Part shown: positions 41,059 through 49,694 of the stretch, piece after piece | Layout: each line of letters starts with the position of its first letter | Numbering within the stretch: the first letter of the stretch is position 1 | DNA from: an uncultured Pelagibacteraceae bacterium | Lineage (GTDB): Bacteria; Pseudomonadota; Alphaproteobacteria; Pelagibacterales; Pelagibacteraceae | Length of the DNA stretch: 49,923 nt | Direction of reading: 5' to 3' | Assembly (NCBI GenBank): GCA_902529715.1 | Contig: CABZXL010000005.1 | Span: forward strand, 1-49,923 | Program-made: the position numbers and the translations under genes | The notes under the pieces: generated by a model | What the model was told of the DNA's origin: nothing | The model's database searches: none | The model's input: the letters and a program-made list of their open reading frames with translations, nothing else

Positions 41059-41087
41059 AAAAAAAACCTGCATAACAGCTATGCAAG
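41059..41087 (-). terminator. terminator-like hairpin in the ornithine decarboxylase leader
   Basis: On the minus strand CUUGCAUA (41087-41080) pairs with UAUGCAGG (41074-41067) across the loop GCUGU. The 8-bp stem has one G-U pair and is followed directly by eight U (41066-41059). That is a textbook intrinsic terminator. It lies about 25 bases before the decarboxylase ATG and downstream of no coding gene on that strand, because the neighbour regA is divergent. It is therefore either a leader attenuator or the end of a small RNA. Confidence 0.65.
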
Positions 41088-41112
41088 TTTCATAAATTCA
41101 GCATTTATGGGA
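41088..41112 (-). promoter_or_regulatory. second leader hairpin upstream of ornithine decarboxylase
   Basis: CAUAAAU (41109-41103) pairs with AUUUAUG (41097-41091) around the loop GCUGA, extendable by two G-U pairs and one A-U. It sits 3 bases before the terminator hairpin and has a near-identical loop (GCUGA against GCUGU). Tandem hairpins with similar loops ahead of a terminator suggest a regulatory leader, perhaps related to the speF leader motif of alphaproteobacterial ornithine decarboxylases. I could not confirm the consensus. Confidence 0.4.
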
Positions 41113-41143
41113 TATGATCACTAAAGTAAAGTAAATAATTCTA

Positions 41144-41173
41144 TTGAAATTAACTTTTTAGTTGCCATATAAG
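41144..41173 (+). promoter_or_regulatory. candidate promoter for regA/actR
   Basis: TTGAAA (41144-41149), an 18-base spacer, then TATAAG (41168-41173). The -10 ends only four bases before the ATG at 41178, so transcription would begin at or next to the start codon, giving a leaderless mRNA. Motif quality is moderate. Confidence 0.4.
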
Positions 41174-41177
41174 GCTC

Positions 41178-41741
41178 ATGACTAGTAAAGAAAATGCTAA
41201 AAATATTGCCGAATTTGAGGACAAATCACTACTCATAGTTGATGATGACAATCCATTTAGAGATAGATTGTCTAGAGCCATGGAAAAAAAAGGTTTTCAG
41301 GTTTATCAAGCAGAAAGTGTAAAAAAAGGAGTAGAAACATTGTCAAAACAAAAATTTGCTTTTGCAGTTGTTGACCTGAGGCTTGGTGATGGAAATGGAC
41401 TAGAGGTTGTAAAAGAGATAAGAAAAACTAATTCAAATAGCAGAGTTGTAATGTTAACAGGTTATGGAAATATTCCAACTGCAGTTGCAGCTATTAAACA
41501 GGGTGCAATAGATTATTTAGCAAAACCCGCTGATGCAGATGATGTTGAAAGAGCGCTTTTAGCAGATCCTAATAAAAATGCAGCTCCACCTGAAAATCCA
41601 ATGTCAGCCGATAGGGTTAAATGGGAACATATTCATCGTGTATTTGAGCTTTGCAATAGAAATGTTTCAGAAACTGCAAGAAGACTAAAAATGCACAGAA
41701 GAACTCTTCAAAGAATTCTTTCTAAAAGATCTCCTAAATAA
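41178..41741 (+). CDS. regA: RegA/ActR/PrrA-type redox response regulator
   Basis: A 187-residue two-domain regulator. The receiver domain has the acidic pocket VDDDNPFRDR, D66 in VVDLRLGDGNG and Lys in LAKPADADDV. A proline-bearing linker (AAPPENPMSADRVKWEHI) leads to a Fis-type helix-turn-helix, NVSETARRLKMHRRTLQRIL (about 162-181), nearly invariant in the RegA family. These regulators control respiration and energy genes with a membrane kinase RegB; no regB is in the window. It is divergent from the polyamine genes and converges on bioY with an 8-base overlap. Confidence 0.93.
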   Translation: MTSKENAKNIAEFEDKSLLIVDDDNPFRDRLSRAMEKKGFQVYQAESVKKGVETLSKQKFAFAVVDLRLGDGNGLEVVKEIRKTNSNSRVVMLTGYGNIPTAVAAIKQGAIDYLAKPADADDVERALLADPNKNAAPPENPMSADRVKWEHIHRVFELCNRNVSETARRLKMHRRTLQRILSKRSPK

Positions 41742-42282
41742 ATTTTCTTAATTTTAAAATATTTTTAGCCAGTAAAGCTAAAATAGAAATTTTAAATAAT
41801 TCTGCTAGTAAAAAAGGAGTTGCTCCAAGTTGGATTATTGGTTTATCCCAGCCTATTAAATTTCCTAACCAAAAAATTCCTAATATATAAATTGTTGAAA
41901 CAGATAATAGTAATTTAACAAAATTATTCAAAATATTTTTATTAAAATTAAAGTAACCAGCTAAAAAAGTTGCAAATAAAAAACCAATTAAATATCCCAT
42001 GGTTGGACCAGTGAAATAAACTATTCCAACACCTTTTTCAGGCGAATTAGAAAAAACTGGTAAACCAAATATTCCCTCTATCAAGTATAAACTAACTGTT
42101 GCTAAACCAACTTTATAACCAAAAGACATTCCCAAAAAAAGTACGACAAAAGTTTGCATTGTCATTGGAACTGGATAAAAGGGAATTTTGATTTTTGAAG
42201 ATATAGTTAAAAGAATTGAACCTAAAAATATTACCAAAATGTACTTCAGTATTCTTAAGTTTTGAGATTTTACTAATTCCAT
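41734..42282 (-). CDS. bioY: biotin transporter substrate-binding subunit BioY
   Basis: A 182-residue, six-helix ECF-type S component. IPFYPVPMTMQTFVVLFLGMSFGYKVGLATVSLYLIEGIFGLPVF is the BioY signature, followed by GPTMGYLIGFLFATFLAGY. It imports biotin either alone or with an ECF ATPase module, which is not next to it. The ABC ATPase immediately upstream belongs to another family. Its end overlaps the regA end. Confidence 0.92.
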   Translation of the reverse strand: MELVKSQNLRILKYILVIFLGSILLTISSKIKIPFYPVPMTMQTFVVLFLGMSFGYKVGLATVSLYLIEGIFGLPVFSNSPEKGVGIVYFTGPTMGYLIGFLFATFLAGYFNFNKNILNNFVKLLLSVSTIYILGIFWLGNLIGWDKPIIQLGATPFLLAELFKISILALLAKNILKLRKFI

Positions 42283-42314
42283 AAATTTATTCTACTATTA
42301 TTAAGTTAAATTAT

Positions 42315-43244
42315 CTAGTTTTTTGTTAATCTTATAAAAACATCTTCTAAATCACCATCGTCTGTAGATATATCAGATAACTTAATATTTTGATCACCTA
42401 TAAACTTAATTATTTCATTAATATTTAGTGCATTCTTTTCATATGAAACAACAAGTTCATTTATATCGTTTGATAAAATATTTATTGATTTTAAAGAATT
42501 ATTATTAATATTAACTTTTTTATCAACTGCAAATTTTACAATTTTTGTCTGAATTCTTTTTAATAAGTTTTTCGTAGTATCTAAAGCTGCTAAACTACCT
42601 TTATTTAATATTCCAATTCTATCACACATTTCTTCAGCTTCTTTTAAATAATGGGTAGTTAAAATTATTGTTACACCTTGTTTATTAAGTTGCTTTATAT
42701 TGTCCCAAAGTTTGCTTCTTAATTCGACGTCAACACCTGCAGTTGGTTCATCTAAAACGATTATTGGAGGTTTATGTACCAAAGCTTTTGCGACTAATAA
42801 ACGTCTTTTCATACCACCAGATAGTGCCCTGGTATAACTTTGAGACTGTTGTTCTAAAGAAACGAGCTTTAATATAGTATCTGTAATTCTATCTTTTTTT
42901 TTAATCCCATACATTCCAGCCTGAAGTTCTAAAATATTTTTTGGAGTAAAAAATGGGTCCACATTTACTTCTTGAGGCACAATTCCAATTGAAGCTCTAA
43001 CTTGTCTAGGATTTATATCCAAATTAAAACCCCAAACATTTACTTCTCCTGAGGTTTTAATTGTTGTTCCTGCTAAAATATTTATAAATGTACTTTTACC
43101 TGCTCCATTTGGACCTAACAAGCCAAATATCTCTCCTTCATTCACTTCTAAGTTTAAATTATTTATAGCATGTACTGATTTTGAACTATTCTTTGAATAA
43201 ATTTTATTTAAATCTTTTATATATAAAACATTTTTTTTGTTCAT
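42315..43244 (-). CDS. ABC transporter ATP-binding protein (ABC-2 / DrrA-like)
   Basis: A 309-residue ATPase. Walker A GLLGPNGAGKST (about 42-53), signature LSGGMKRRL, Walker B PPIIVLDEPTAGVD and the H-loop TTHYLKEAEEM are intact, with a C-terminal extension (about 220-309) typical of ABC-2 exporters. No permease is adjacent: bioY lies 32 bases downstream and polA is divergent. The partner membrane protein must be elsewhere and the substrate is unknown. Confidence 0.9.
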   Translation of the reverse strand: MNKKNVLYIKDLNKIYSKNSSKSVHAINNLNLEVNEGEIFGLLGPNGAGKSTFINILAGTTIKTSGEVNVWGFNLDINPRQVRASIGIVPQEVNVDPFFTPKNILELQAGMYGIKKKDRITDTILKLVSLEQQSQSYTRALSGGMKRRLLVAKALVHKPPIIVLDEPTAGVDVELRSKLWDNIKQLNKQGVTIILTTHYLKEAEEMCDRIGILNKGSLAALDTTKNLLKRIQTKIVKFAVDKKVNINNNSLKSINILSNDINELVVSYEKNALNINEIIKFIGDQNIKLSDISTDDGDLEDVFIRLTKN

Positions 43245-43294
43245 TGATCGTTATACATTTATAACATTAGCATAAATTAAGATAACATTATTTT

Positions 43295-46069
43295 ATGAGT
43301 AAAATAAAAAATACAGATCACTTTTATCTTATTGATGGATCTGGATATATATTTAGAGCCTATTATGCTCTACCTCCTCTATCTAGAAAAAGCGACGGAA
43401 TGCCTACTGGAGCAGTAAGTGGATTTTGCAACATGTTGTTTAAATTATTAGAGGACTCTAAATCAAATGAAAATAAACATAAGCCAACTCACTTTGCAGT
43501 AATTTTTGACTCTGCCAGAAAAAATTTTAGAAATGAAATATACTCCGATTATAAAGGAAATAGGTCGGATGCACCAGAAGATCTAGTGCCTCAATTTGAA
43601 TTTATAAGAAAGTCAGTAAAAGCATTCAACCTTCCATCAGTTGAATTAATAAATTATGAGGCAGATGATCTTATTGCTACTTATGTGGAACAAATTTTAA
43701 AAGAAGGAGCTAAGGTAACAATTGTTTCATCTGATAAAGATTTGATGCAGTTATATAAAAAAAACATTCGTATTTATGATCCAATGAAAAATAAATTTAT
43801 TACGAATGAAGATATAAATAATAAATTTGGTGTTGGTCCAGATAAAGTAATTGATGTACAGTCTTTAGCTGGAGATAGTAGTGATAATGTTCCTGGAGTT
43901 CCTGGAATAGGAGTAAAAACTGCGGCAGAATTAATAAATCAATATGGAAATTTAGAAAATTTATTAAAAAATGCAAAAAAAATAAAACAAAACAAAAGAA
44001 GAGAAACTTTAATAGAAAATAAGGATAAAGCAATTATAAGTAAAAAATTAGTTACTCTTAAAAAAGATGTACCAGTTAAAGATAAAATTTCAGAATTTAA
44101 AATAAAAGAAATAGATAAAAATAAATTATATAATTTCTTGAGAGAAATGGAATTTAACAGATTATTGAGCTCTGTTATTTCAACTTATGGAGATTTAGAA
44201 TTTTCTAATAAGACAAAAGTCGTTGATAACGAGGAGAAGAATCATAAAATTTCTAATAAAAACTATGAATTAATTCAAAAAGAAAAAGATTTAGACAGAT
44301 GGTTAAATGAAGCTGAAGAAAATGGCGAGATTGCTGTTGATACAGAAACCAGCTCGTTAGATCCTCATCAGGCAAAGTTAGTAGGCATTTCCTTTTCTAC
44401 AAAAATTGGGAAAGCTTGTTATATTCCAATCGGACATACTGAAGGTAAAAATCTTCAAGAAAAAAGTGTTATTAAAAAAATCAAATCAGTTTTAGAGGAC
44501 AAAAGTATAAAGAAAATCGGTCAAAATATTAAATTTGATTATATCATTTTCTACCATAGAGGAATAAATATGAATGCAATCGAAGACACCATGCTTATGT
44601 CTTATATTTTGGACGCGGGAAAAAATAGACACAATATGGATACTTTGTCAGAAATTCATTTAGATCACAAAACAATAGCTTTTAAAGATCTTGTTGGAAC
44701 TGGAAAAAAACAGATTAATTTCAGTGAAGTAAAAATTGATACTGCTAAAGATTATGCTGCCGAAGATGCCGATATAACTTTTAGATTATATAAAATTTTT
44801 AGTAAAAACCTAAAATTAGAAAAATTGATAAATATGTATGAAATTTTTGAAAAACCATTAGTTAAAATTTTAGCATTAATGGAAATTTATGGTATTAAAG
44901 TAAATCAAAAATTTCTTCAACTTCTTTCAAATAAATTTGAAAAAAAAACTAAATATTTAGAAAAAGAAATTTATAAGATTACAAAAAAAGAATTTAAAAT
45001 CGGTTCTACTAAACAGCTTGGTGAAGTTATGTACAATGAAATGAAAATTTCATCGTTAAAAAGAACTAAAAAAGGCAGTTTTGCTACTAGTGCACAGGTA
45101 TTAGAAGATCTTGCTTTCAAAGGACATAAATTGCCAAAACTTGTTTTAGATTGGAGGCAAGTAACTAAATTAAAGAATACCTATTCAGATTCTTTGCAAC
45201 AACATATTAATCCCCATACTAAAAGAGTTCATACTTCTTTTTTACTAGCAGCAACCTCAACAGGAAGATTAGCTTCAAGCGATCCAAACTTACAAAATAT
45301 TCCAATAAAGTCTGAAGATGGTAAAGACATTAGAAGAACTTTTGTAGCAGAAAAAAATAATAAATTAATTTCGGCGGATTATAATCAGATTGAAATGCGA
45401 ATCTTAGCTGATTTAGCCGATGTAAAAGAATTAAAAAAAGCGTTTAAAAATAAAGAGGATATTCATTCACTTACTGCAAGCCAGGTTTTCAATACAAATA
45501 TTAAAAAAGTTGATTCAGATATGAGAAGAAAAGCTAAAGCAATAAATTTTGGAATAATTTATGGTATTTCCCAGTATGGATTAGCAAAACAAATTGGTGT
45601 TTCAAATGTAGAAGCCGAGGAATTTTTGAATGCATATTTTTTAAAATTTCCAGAAATAAAATACTATATGGACTCTACAATTAAATTTTGTAGAAAAAGT
45701 GGTTATGTAAGTAATATTTTTGGAAGAAGAACTCATATAACTGGAATTAATGATAAAAATTTTAATATAAGAAATTTTCAGGAAAGAGCTGCAATTAATG
45801 CACCTATACAAGGTTCAGCTTCAGAGATAATGAGAATGGCGATGATAAGAGTAAATAACAAATTACAAGAAATAGAAGAATCAAATTGTAAAATGCTATT
45901 ACAAATACATGATGAATTAATATTTGAAGTTCAAAAAGATGATGTAAAAAAATATTCCAAAATTATTCAGGATGAAATGTCGAGTGTAAAAGATAGCGAT
46001 CTACACTCTTTTTCAATACCTTTGCTAGTAGATATTAATGTAGGTGATAATTGGGGTGATCTTCATTAA
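43295..46069 (+). CDS. polA: DNA polymerase I
   Basis: A 924-residue three-domain repair polymerase. The 5' nuclease domain (about 1-300) shows YLIDGSGYIFRAYYALPPL and SSDKDLMQL...DYKGNR-type motifs. The 3'-5' exonuclease motif VDTETSSLD (about 348-355) keeps its Asp and Glu, so proofreading should be active, unlike in some lineages. The polymerase domain has motif A SADYNQIEMRILA (about 693), motif B RRKAKAINFGIIYG (about 745) and motif C LLQIHDELIFEV (about 869). It is divergent from the ABC ATPase across 50 bases with no convincing promoter. chvI follows. Confidence 0.97.
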   Translation: MSKIKNTDHFYLIDGSGYIFRAYYALPPLSRKSDGMPTGAVSGFCNMLFKLLEDSKSNENKHKPTHFAVIFDSARKNFRNEIYSDYKGNRSDAPEDLVPQFEFIRKSVKAFNLPSVELINYEADDLIATYVEQILKEGAKVTIVSSDKDLMQLYKKNIRIYDPMKNKFITNEDINNKFGVGPDKVIDVQSLAGDSSDNVPGVPGIGVKTAAELINQYGNLENLLKNAKKIKQNKRRETLIENKDKAIISKKLVTLKKDVPVKDKISEFKIKEIDKNKLYNFLREMEFNRLLSSVISTYGDLEFSNKTKVVDNEEKNHKISNKNYELIQKEKDLDRWLNEAEENGEIAVDTETSSLDPHQAKLVGISFSTKIGKACYIPIGHTEGKNLQEKSVIKKIKSVLEDKSIKKIGQNIKFDYIIFYHRGINMNAIEDTMLMSYILDAGKNRHNMDTLSEIHLDHKTIAFKDLVGTGKKQINFSEVKIDTAKDYAAEDADITFRLYKIFSKNLKLEKLINMYEIFEKPLVKILALMEIYGIKVNQKFLQLLSNKFEKKTKYLEKEIYKITKKEFKIGSTKQLGEVMYNEMKISSLKRTKKGSFATSAQVLEDLAFKGHKLPKLVLDWRQVTKLKNTYSDSLQQHINPHTKRVHTSFLLAATSTGRLASSDPNLQNIPIKSEDGKDIRRTFVAEKNNKLISADYNQIEMRILADLADVKELKKAFKNKEDIHSLTASQVFNTNIKKVDSDMRRKAKAINFGIIYGISQYGLAKQIGVSNVEAEEFLNAYFLKFPEIKYYMDSTIKFCRKSGYVSNIFGRRTHITGINDKNFNIRNFQERAAINAPIQGSASEIMRMAMIRVNNKLQEIEESNCKMLLQIHDELIFEVQKDDVKKYSKIIQDEMSSVKDSDLHSFSIPLLVDINVGDNWGDLH

Positions 46070-46119
46070 TATTGATATATTGCCCAAATAAGAACAATTT
46101 AGTATTTTTTAATAAATTT

Positions 46120-46821
46120 ATGAAAGAAACAATTGCACTAATTGATGATGATAGAAATATTTTAACTAGTCTTAGTATCGCTTTAGAAAAAGAAGGATTT
46201 AAAGTTCAAACATATTTAGATGGTGAAAGTGCTTTAATAGGACTTGCAAGAACTCCTCCAGACTTAGCAGTCATAGATATAAAAATGCCCAAAATGGATG
46301 GTGAAGAATTATTAAAAAAACTAAGAAAAAAAACTTCTTTACCTGTAATTTTTTTGACTTCAAAGGATGATGAAATTGATGAATTGTTAGGATTAAAATT
46401 AGGAGCAGATGATTTTATAAAAAAATCTGGAGGATTTTCAATTAAAGTTCTTATAGAAAGAATAAGAGTCCAACTAAGAAAAAAAAATCCTAGTAATATA
46501 GAAGATACAAAAAATATTATTACTCATGGAAAACTAAGATTAGATCCTTCCCAGCTAGAATGTGAGTGGAATGGAAAACAGTTGCCTGATAAACTTACAA
46601 CAACGGAATTTTTAATTGTACAAGAGCTTGCAAAGAGACCAGGAATAATAAAAGAGAGATCTCAATTAATGGATATTGCTTATAGGGAAGACACAGATAT
46701 TGAAGATAGAACAATAGATAGCCATGTAAAAAGAATAAGAAAAAAATTTAAAAAAGTAGATAGTGATTTTTCAGCAATAGAGACAAGGTATGGAAGCGGT
46801 TACCGTTGGAACGTGAGTTAA
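46120..46821 (+). CDS. chvI: response regulator ChvI-like, OmpR/PhoB family
   Basis: A 233-residue regulator. The receiver domain has IALIDDDRNIL and D53 in VIDIKMPKMDGEEL, followed by a winged-helix domain ending DIEDRTIDSHVKRIRKKF...IETRYGSGYRW. I start at the ATG at 46120, where the receiver fold begins; an earlier in-frame start (46072) would add 16 residues with no family match. Its stop overlaps chvG as TAATG. With ChvG it resembles the alphaproteobacterial envelope/acid-sensing ChvG-ChvI pair. Confidence 0.9.
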   Translation: MKETIALIDDDRNILTSLSIALEKEGFKVQTYLDGESALIGLARTPPDLAVIDIKMPKMDGEELLKKLRKKTSLPVIFLTSKDDEIDELLGLKLGADDFIKKSGGFSIKVLIERIRVQLRKKNPSNIEDTKNIITHGKLRLDPSQLECEWNGKQLPDKLTTTEFLIVQELAKRPGIIKERSQLMDIAYREDTDIEDRTIDSHVKRIRKKFKKVDSDFSAIETRYGSGYRWNVS

Positions 46822-48359
46822 TGTTAAGCAGTTTTCTAAAAAATATATCTATACTTAAAAAATTTTTATTTATAAATCTTATAGTATTTATAATTTTTGG
46901 TAGTCTAACAGCAATTTATTTAAAAGGAATTCAGCCTAATTTAATTAATAAAAAAACGTCCAACCATATAAATATCATAAATAATACTATTGATCACATA
47001 AAAAGATTAAAAATTCAATTCAACAAAGATGATATAAGAAAATTTCTATTTTCAACTAGATTTCTTTTTCAGAATTTAGATCGAGTAATGATCTTTGATA
47101 ATAAATTTGAATTGATTGGTGATACAGATACTTTAGATTTAGATCCTAGATCATTTAGCCAAAGATTAGATATTGTTGAAATGAATATCCAAGAAGAAAA
47201 TCAAATTTCAGAAAAAAAAAAAATTACTAAACAAAAAAATAACAAACTAAAACCTTTATCTGAAATAATAATAGATTATTCTAAATCTTCTGATTTTGGA
47301 AAGCCATATAGCTTTACAGAAGAAAATTATGATCAATTTTTATTAATTACAATTAAAAATGTAAATGATGGTGAAAATAATATCGGTTACTTGGCAATAA
47401 GTGAAAAAGCTAATGATATTAGAAATGCTATTAATGAAAGAAAAATATTTGTTTTTAGAACAGCATTAGTTGTTGCAATTGTTATTTTAATTTTTTCATT
47501 AGTTTTAAATAGATATTTTTTAAAACCAATTAAAACTCTAGTAAATTTTACAAAATCGATTAAAGAAAAAAATAAACAAAAAACAAACATTCAGAGCGTA
47601 AAAAATAGAAATGACGAAATTGGGATTCTATCTGGTTCTTTAGATGAAATGACTAATGAGTTAAATAATAGGATTAATGCTGCTGAGAACTTTTCAACAG
47701 ACTTAGTTCATGAAATCAGAAATCCACTTGCCTCTTTAAAAAGTGCTTCTGAAATAATTTCTGAAACTACAGATAAAGCTCAAAGAGAAAAATTGGTTAA
47801 TATACTTTTACATGACGTCGAAAGAATTGAAAGATTGATTACTGATTATTCTCAAATGCTTAAAGATGAGGTTGCGATAACAAATGAACAAATGAAGAAA
47901 ATTGATTTAAAATTAATAGCAACATCTGTAGTAGATGATTTTAATAGTATTTATAATTCAAAAAGTGGAATTAAGATTCAATTAAATTCAAATGGATCTA
48001 GCGATTATAATATTCTTGGAATTGAAAATAGAATTGAACAAATAATTGCAAATTTGCTAGATAATTCAATTTCGTTTAGTAAAGAAAATCAAACAATCAA
48101 AGTTGCTCTTTCAATCGATAATAATAAAAAAAATATCATTTTAAGTGTTGTTGATGAAGGAGAAGGTTTCAAAGAAAGTGATACAAGTAAAATTTTTAAA
48201 AGATTTTATAGCAATAGGCCTAACAAATTTGGAGAACATTCAGGATTAGGATTAAATATCGTTAAAAATCTAGTTGAGTTGCACAATGGTAAAATTTCTG
48301 CCTCGAATAACGTGGGTCAAAAAGGCGCAATTATCGAAATAATTTTTCCAAAAGTTTAA
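46821..48359 (+). CDS. chvG: sensor histidine kinase ChvG-like
   Basis: A 512-residue membrane kinase. One N-terminal helix (about 9-34) and a second (about 211-235, TALVVAIVILIFSLVL) flank a periplasmic domain of about 175 residues rich in charged repeats. HAMP, then HisKA with H297 in DLVHEIRNPLASLKS, and an HATPase domain with N-box LLDNSISFSKEN, VDEGEGF and GLGLNIVKNLVE follow. The ATG shares its A with the chvI stop. The hprK/pts genes that often follow chvG in other alphaproteobacteria are absent; ahcY comes next. Confidence 0.9.
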   Translation: MLSSFLKNISILKKFLFINLIVFIIFGSLTAIYLKGIQPNLINKKTSNHINIINNTIDHIKRLKIQFNKDDIRKFLFSTRFLFQNLDRVMIFDNKFELIGDTDTLDLDPRSFSQRLDIVEMNIQEENQISEKKKITKQKNNKLKPLSEIIIDYSKSSDFGKPYSFTEENYDQFLLITIKNVNDGENNIGYLAISEKANDIRNAINERKIFVFRTALVVAIVILIFSLVLNRYFLKPIKTLVNFTKSIKEKNKQKTNIQSVKNRNDEIGILSGSLDEMTNELNNRINAAENFSTDLVHEIRNPLASLKSASEIISETTDKAQREKLVNILLHDVERIERLITDYSQMLKDEVAITNEQMKKIDLKLIATSVVDDFNSIYNSKSGIKIQLNSNGSSDYNILGIENRIEQIIANLLDNSISFSKENQTIKVALSIDNNKKNIILSVVDEGEGFKESDTSKIFKRFYSNRPNKFGEHSGLGLNIVKNLVELHNGKISASNNVGQKGAIIEIIFPKV

Positions 48360-48407
48360 TCATTATTAGTTGCTAAAATTTTATAAAGTTGTTAAAAGGC
48401 GTTCTTC

Positions 48408-49694
48408 ATGAGTGATTATAAAGTTAAAGATATATCCCAAGCAGAATTTGGAAGAAAAGAAATCTCCTTAGCAGAGACTGAAATGCCTGGACTAATGGCA
48501 TTAAGAAAAGAGTATAAAGGAAAAAGCCCACTTAAAGGAGCAAAAATTTTAGGATGTCTTCACATGACAATTCAAACTGCAGTTCTGATCGAAACTCTTG
48601 TAGATTTAGGAGCAGAAGTAAGATGGTCTTCATGTAATATTTTTTCAACACAAGATCATGCGGCAGCGGCTATTGCAAAGGTAGGCATACCAGTTTTTGC
48701 ATGGAAAGGTGAGACCGAAGAGGAATATTGGTGGTGTGTAAAACAAACAATCGAGGGAAAGAAGGATTGGAAACCAAATATGATTCTTGATGATGGCGGC
48801 GACTTAACTGCGCTTATGCACAAAGATTACAAAGATTTATTAAAAGATATCAAGGGATTGTCTGAAGAAACAACAACAGGAGTATTAGCACTTAAAAAGA
48901 TGGAAGCACAAGGAACATTATTAGTTCCAGCGATTAATGTTAATGACTCGGTTACAAAGTCTAAATTTGACAATTTATACGGTTGTAGAGAAAGTTTAGT
49001 TGATGGGATAAAAAGAGCTACTGATGTAATGATGTCAGGAAAAGTTGCAATTGTTGCAGGATTTGGCGATGTTGGGAAAGGAAGTGCTGCTTCATTGAGA
49101 CAAAGTGGAGCAAGAGTAATGGTTACAGAAACTGATCCAATATGCGCTCTGCAAGCTGCAATGGAAGGTTATGAAGTTGTGCTCATGGATGAAATGATTA
49201 AAGAGGCAGATATAGTTGTTACAGCCACAGGAAATAAGGACATAGTTACAGCTGACCATATGAGAGAAATGAAAGATAGAGCTATACTTTGTAATATCGG
49301 ACACTTCGATAATGAAATTCAAGTTGAAGCATTAAAAAATTATAAATGGGATGAGATTAAGCCACAAGTTCATGAAATAACTTTGCCAAGCAAAAAAAGA
49401 ATAATATTACTTGCAGAAGGAAGACTGGTTAATTTAGGCTGTGCTACTGGACATCCAAGTTTTGTAATGAGTGCTTCATTTACTAATCAGGTAACTGCTC
49501 AAATAGAACTATGGAACAATTCAGACAAGTATGAAAAAAAAGTTTACGTTTTACCAAAACACTTAGATGAAAAAGTAGCAAGATTACACTTAGAAAAAGT
49601 AGGTGCCAAACTTACAAAAATGTCTAAAGACCAGGCAGACTATATTAGTGTAACACCTGATGGACCTTACAAACCAGATGCCTATCGCTACTAA
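48408..49694 (+). CDS. ahcY: S-adenosylhomocysteine hydrolase
   Basis: A 428-residue NAD-containing enzyme that splits S-adenosylhomocysteine into adenosine and homocysteine, relieving product inhibition of methyltransferases. [34 protein letters not shown], the NAD motif [14 protein letters not shown] (about 214-227), NIGHFDNEI and the C-terminal [11 protein letters not shown] are diagnostic. AAGG lies about 8 bases before the ATG. The 48-base gap after chvG shows no riboswitch I can recognise. The last 17 bases overlap the tsaE start. Confidence 0.97.
   Translation: MSDYKVKDISQAEFGRKEISLAETEMPGLMALRKEYKGKSPLKGAKILGCLHMTIQTAVLIETLVDLGAEVRWSSCNIFSTQDHAAAAIAKVGIPVFAWKGETEEEYWWCVKQTIEGKKDWKPNMILDDGGDLTALMHKDYKDLLKDIKGLSEETTTGVLALKKMEAQGTLLVPAINVNDSVTKSKFDNLYGCRESLVDGIKRATDVMMSGKVAIVAGFGDVGKGSAASLRQSGARVMVTETDPICALQAAMEGYEVVLMDEMIKEADIVVTATGNKDIVTADHMREMKDRAILCNIGHFDNEIQVEALKNYKWDEIKPQVHEITLPSKKRIILLAEGRLVNLGCATGHPSFVMSASFTNQVTAQIELWNNSDKYEKKVYVLPKHLDEKVARLHLEKVGAKLTKMSKDQADYISVTPDGPYKPDAYRY

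Noticed and set aside
41763..41783. Hairpin TTTTAGC / GCTAAAA just past the regA stop
   Set aside because: It lies in the bioY coding sequence, has no T run on the plus strand after the stem, and a 7-base AT-rich stem is weak evidence for a regA terminator.
48360..48407. Possible S-adenosylhomocysteine riboswitch before ahcY
   Set aside because: The 48-base gap is too short and shows no pairing like the known SAH aptamer.
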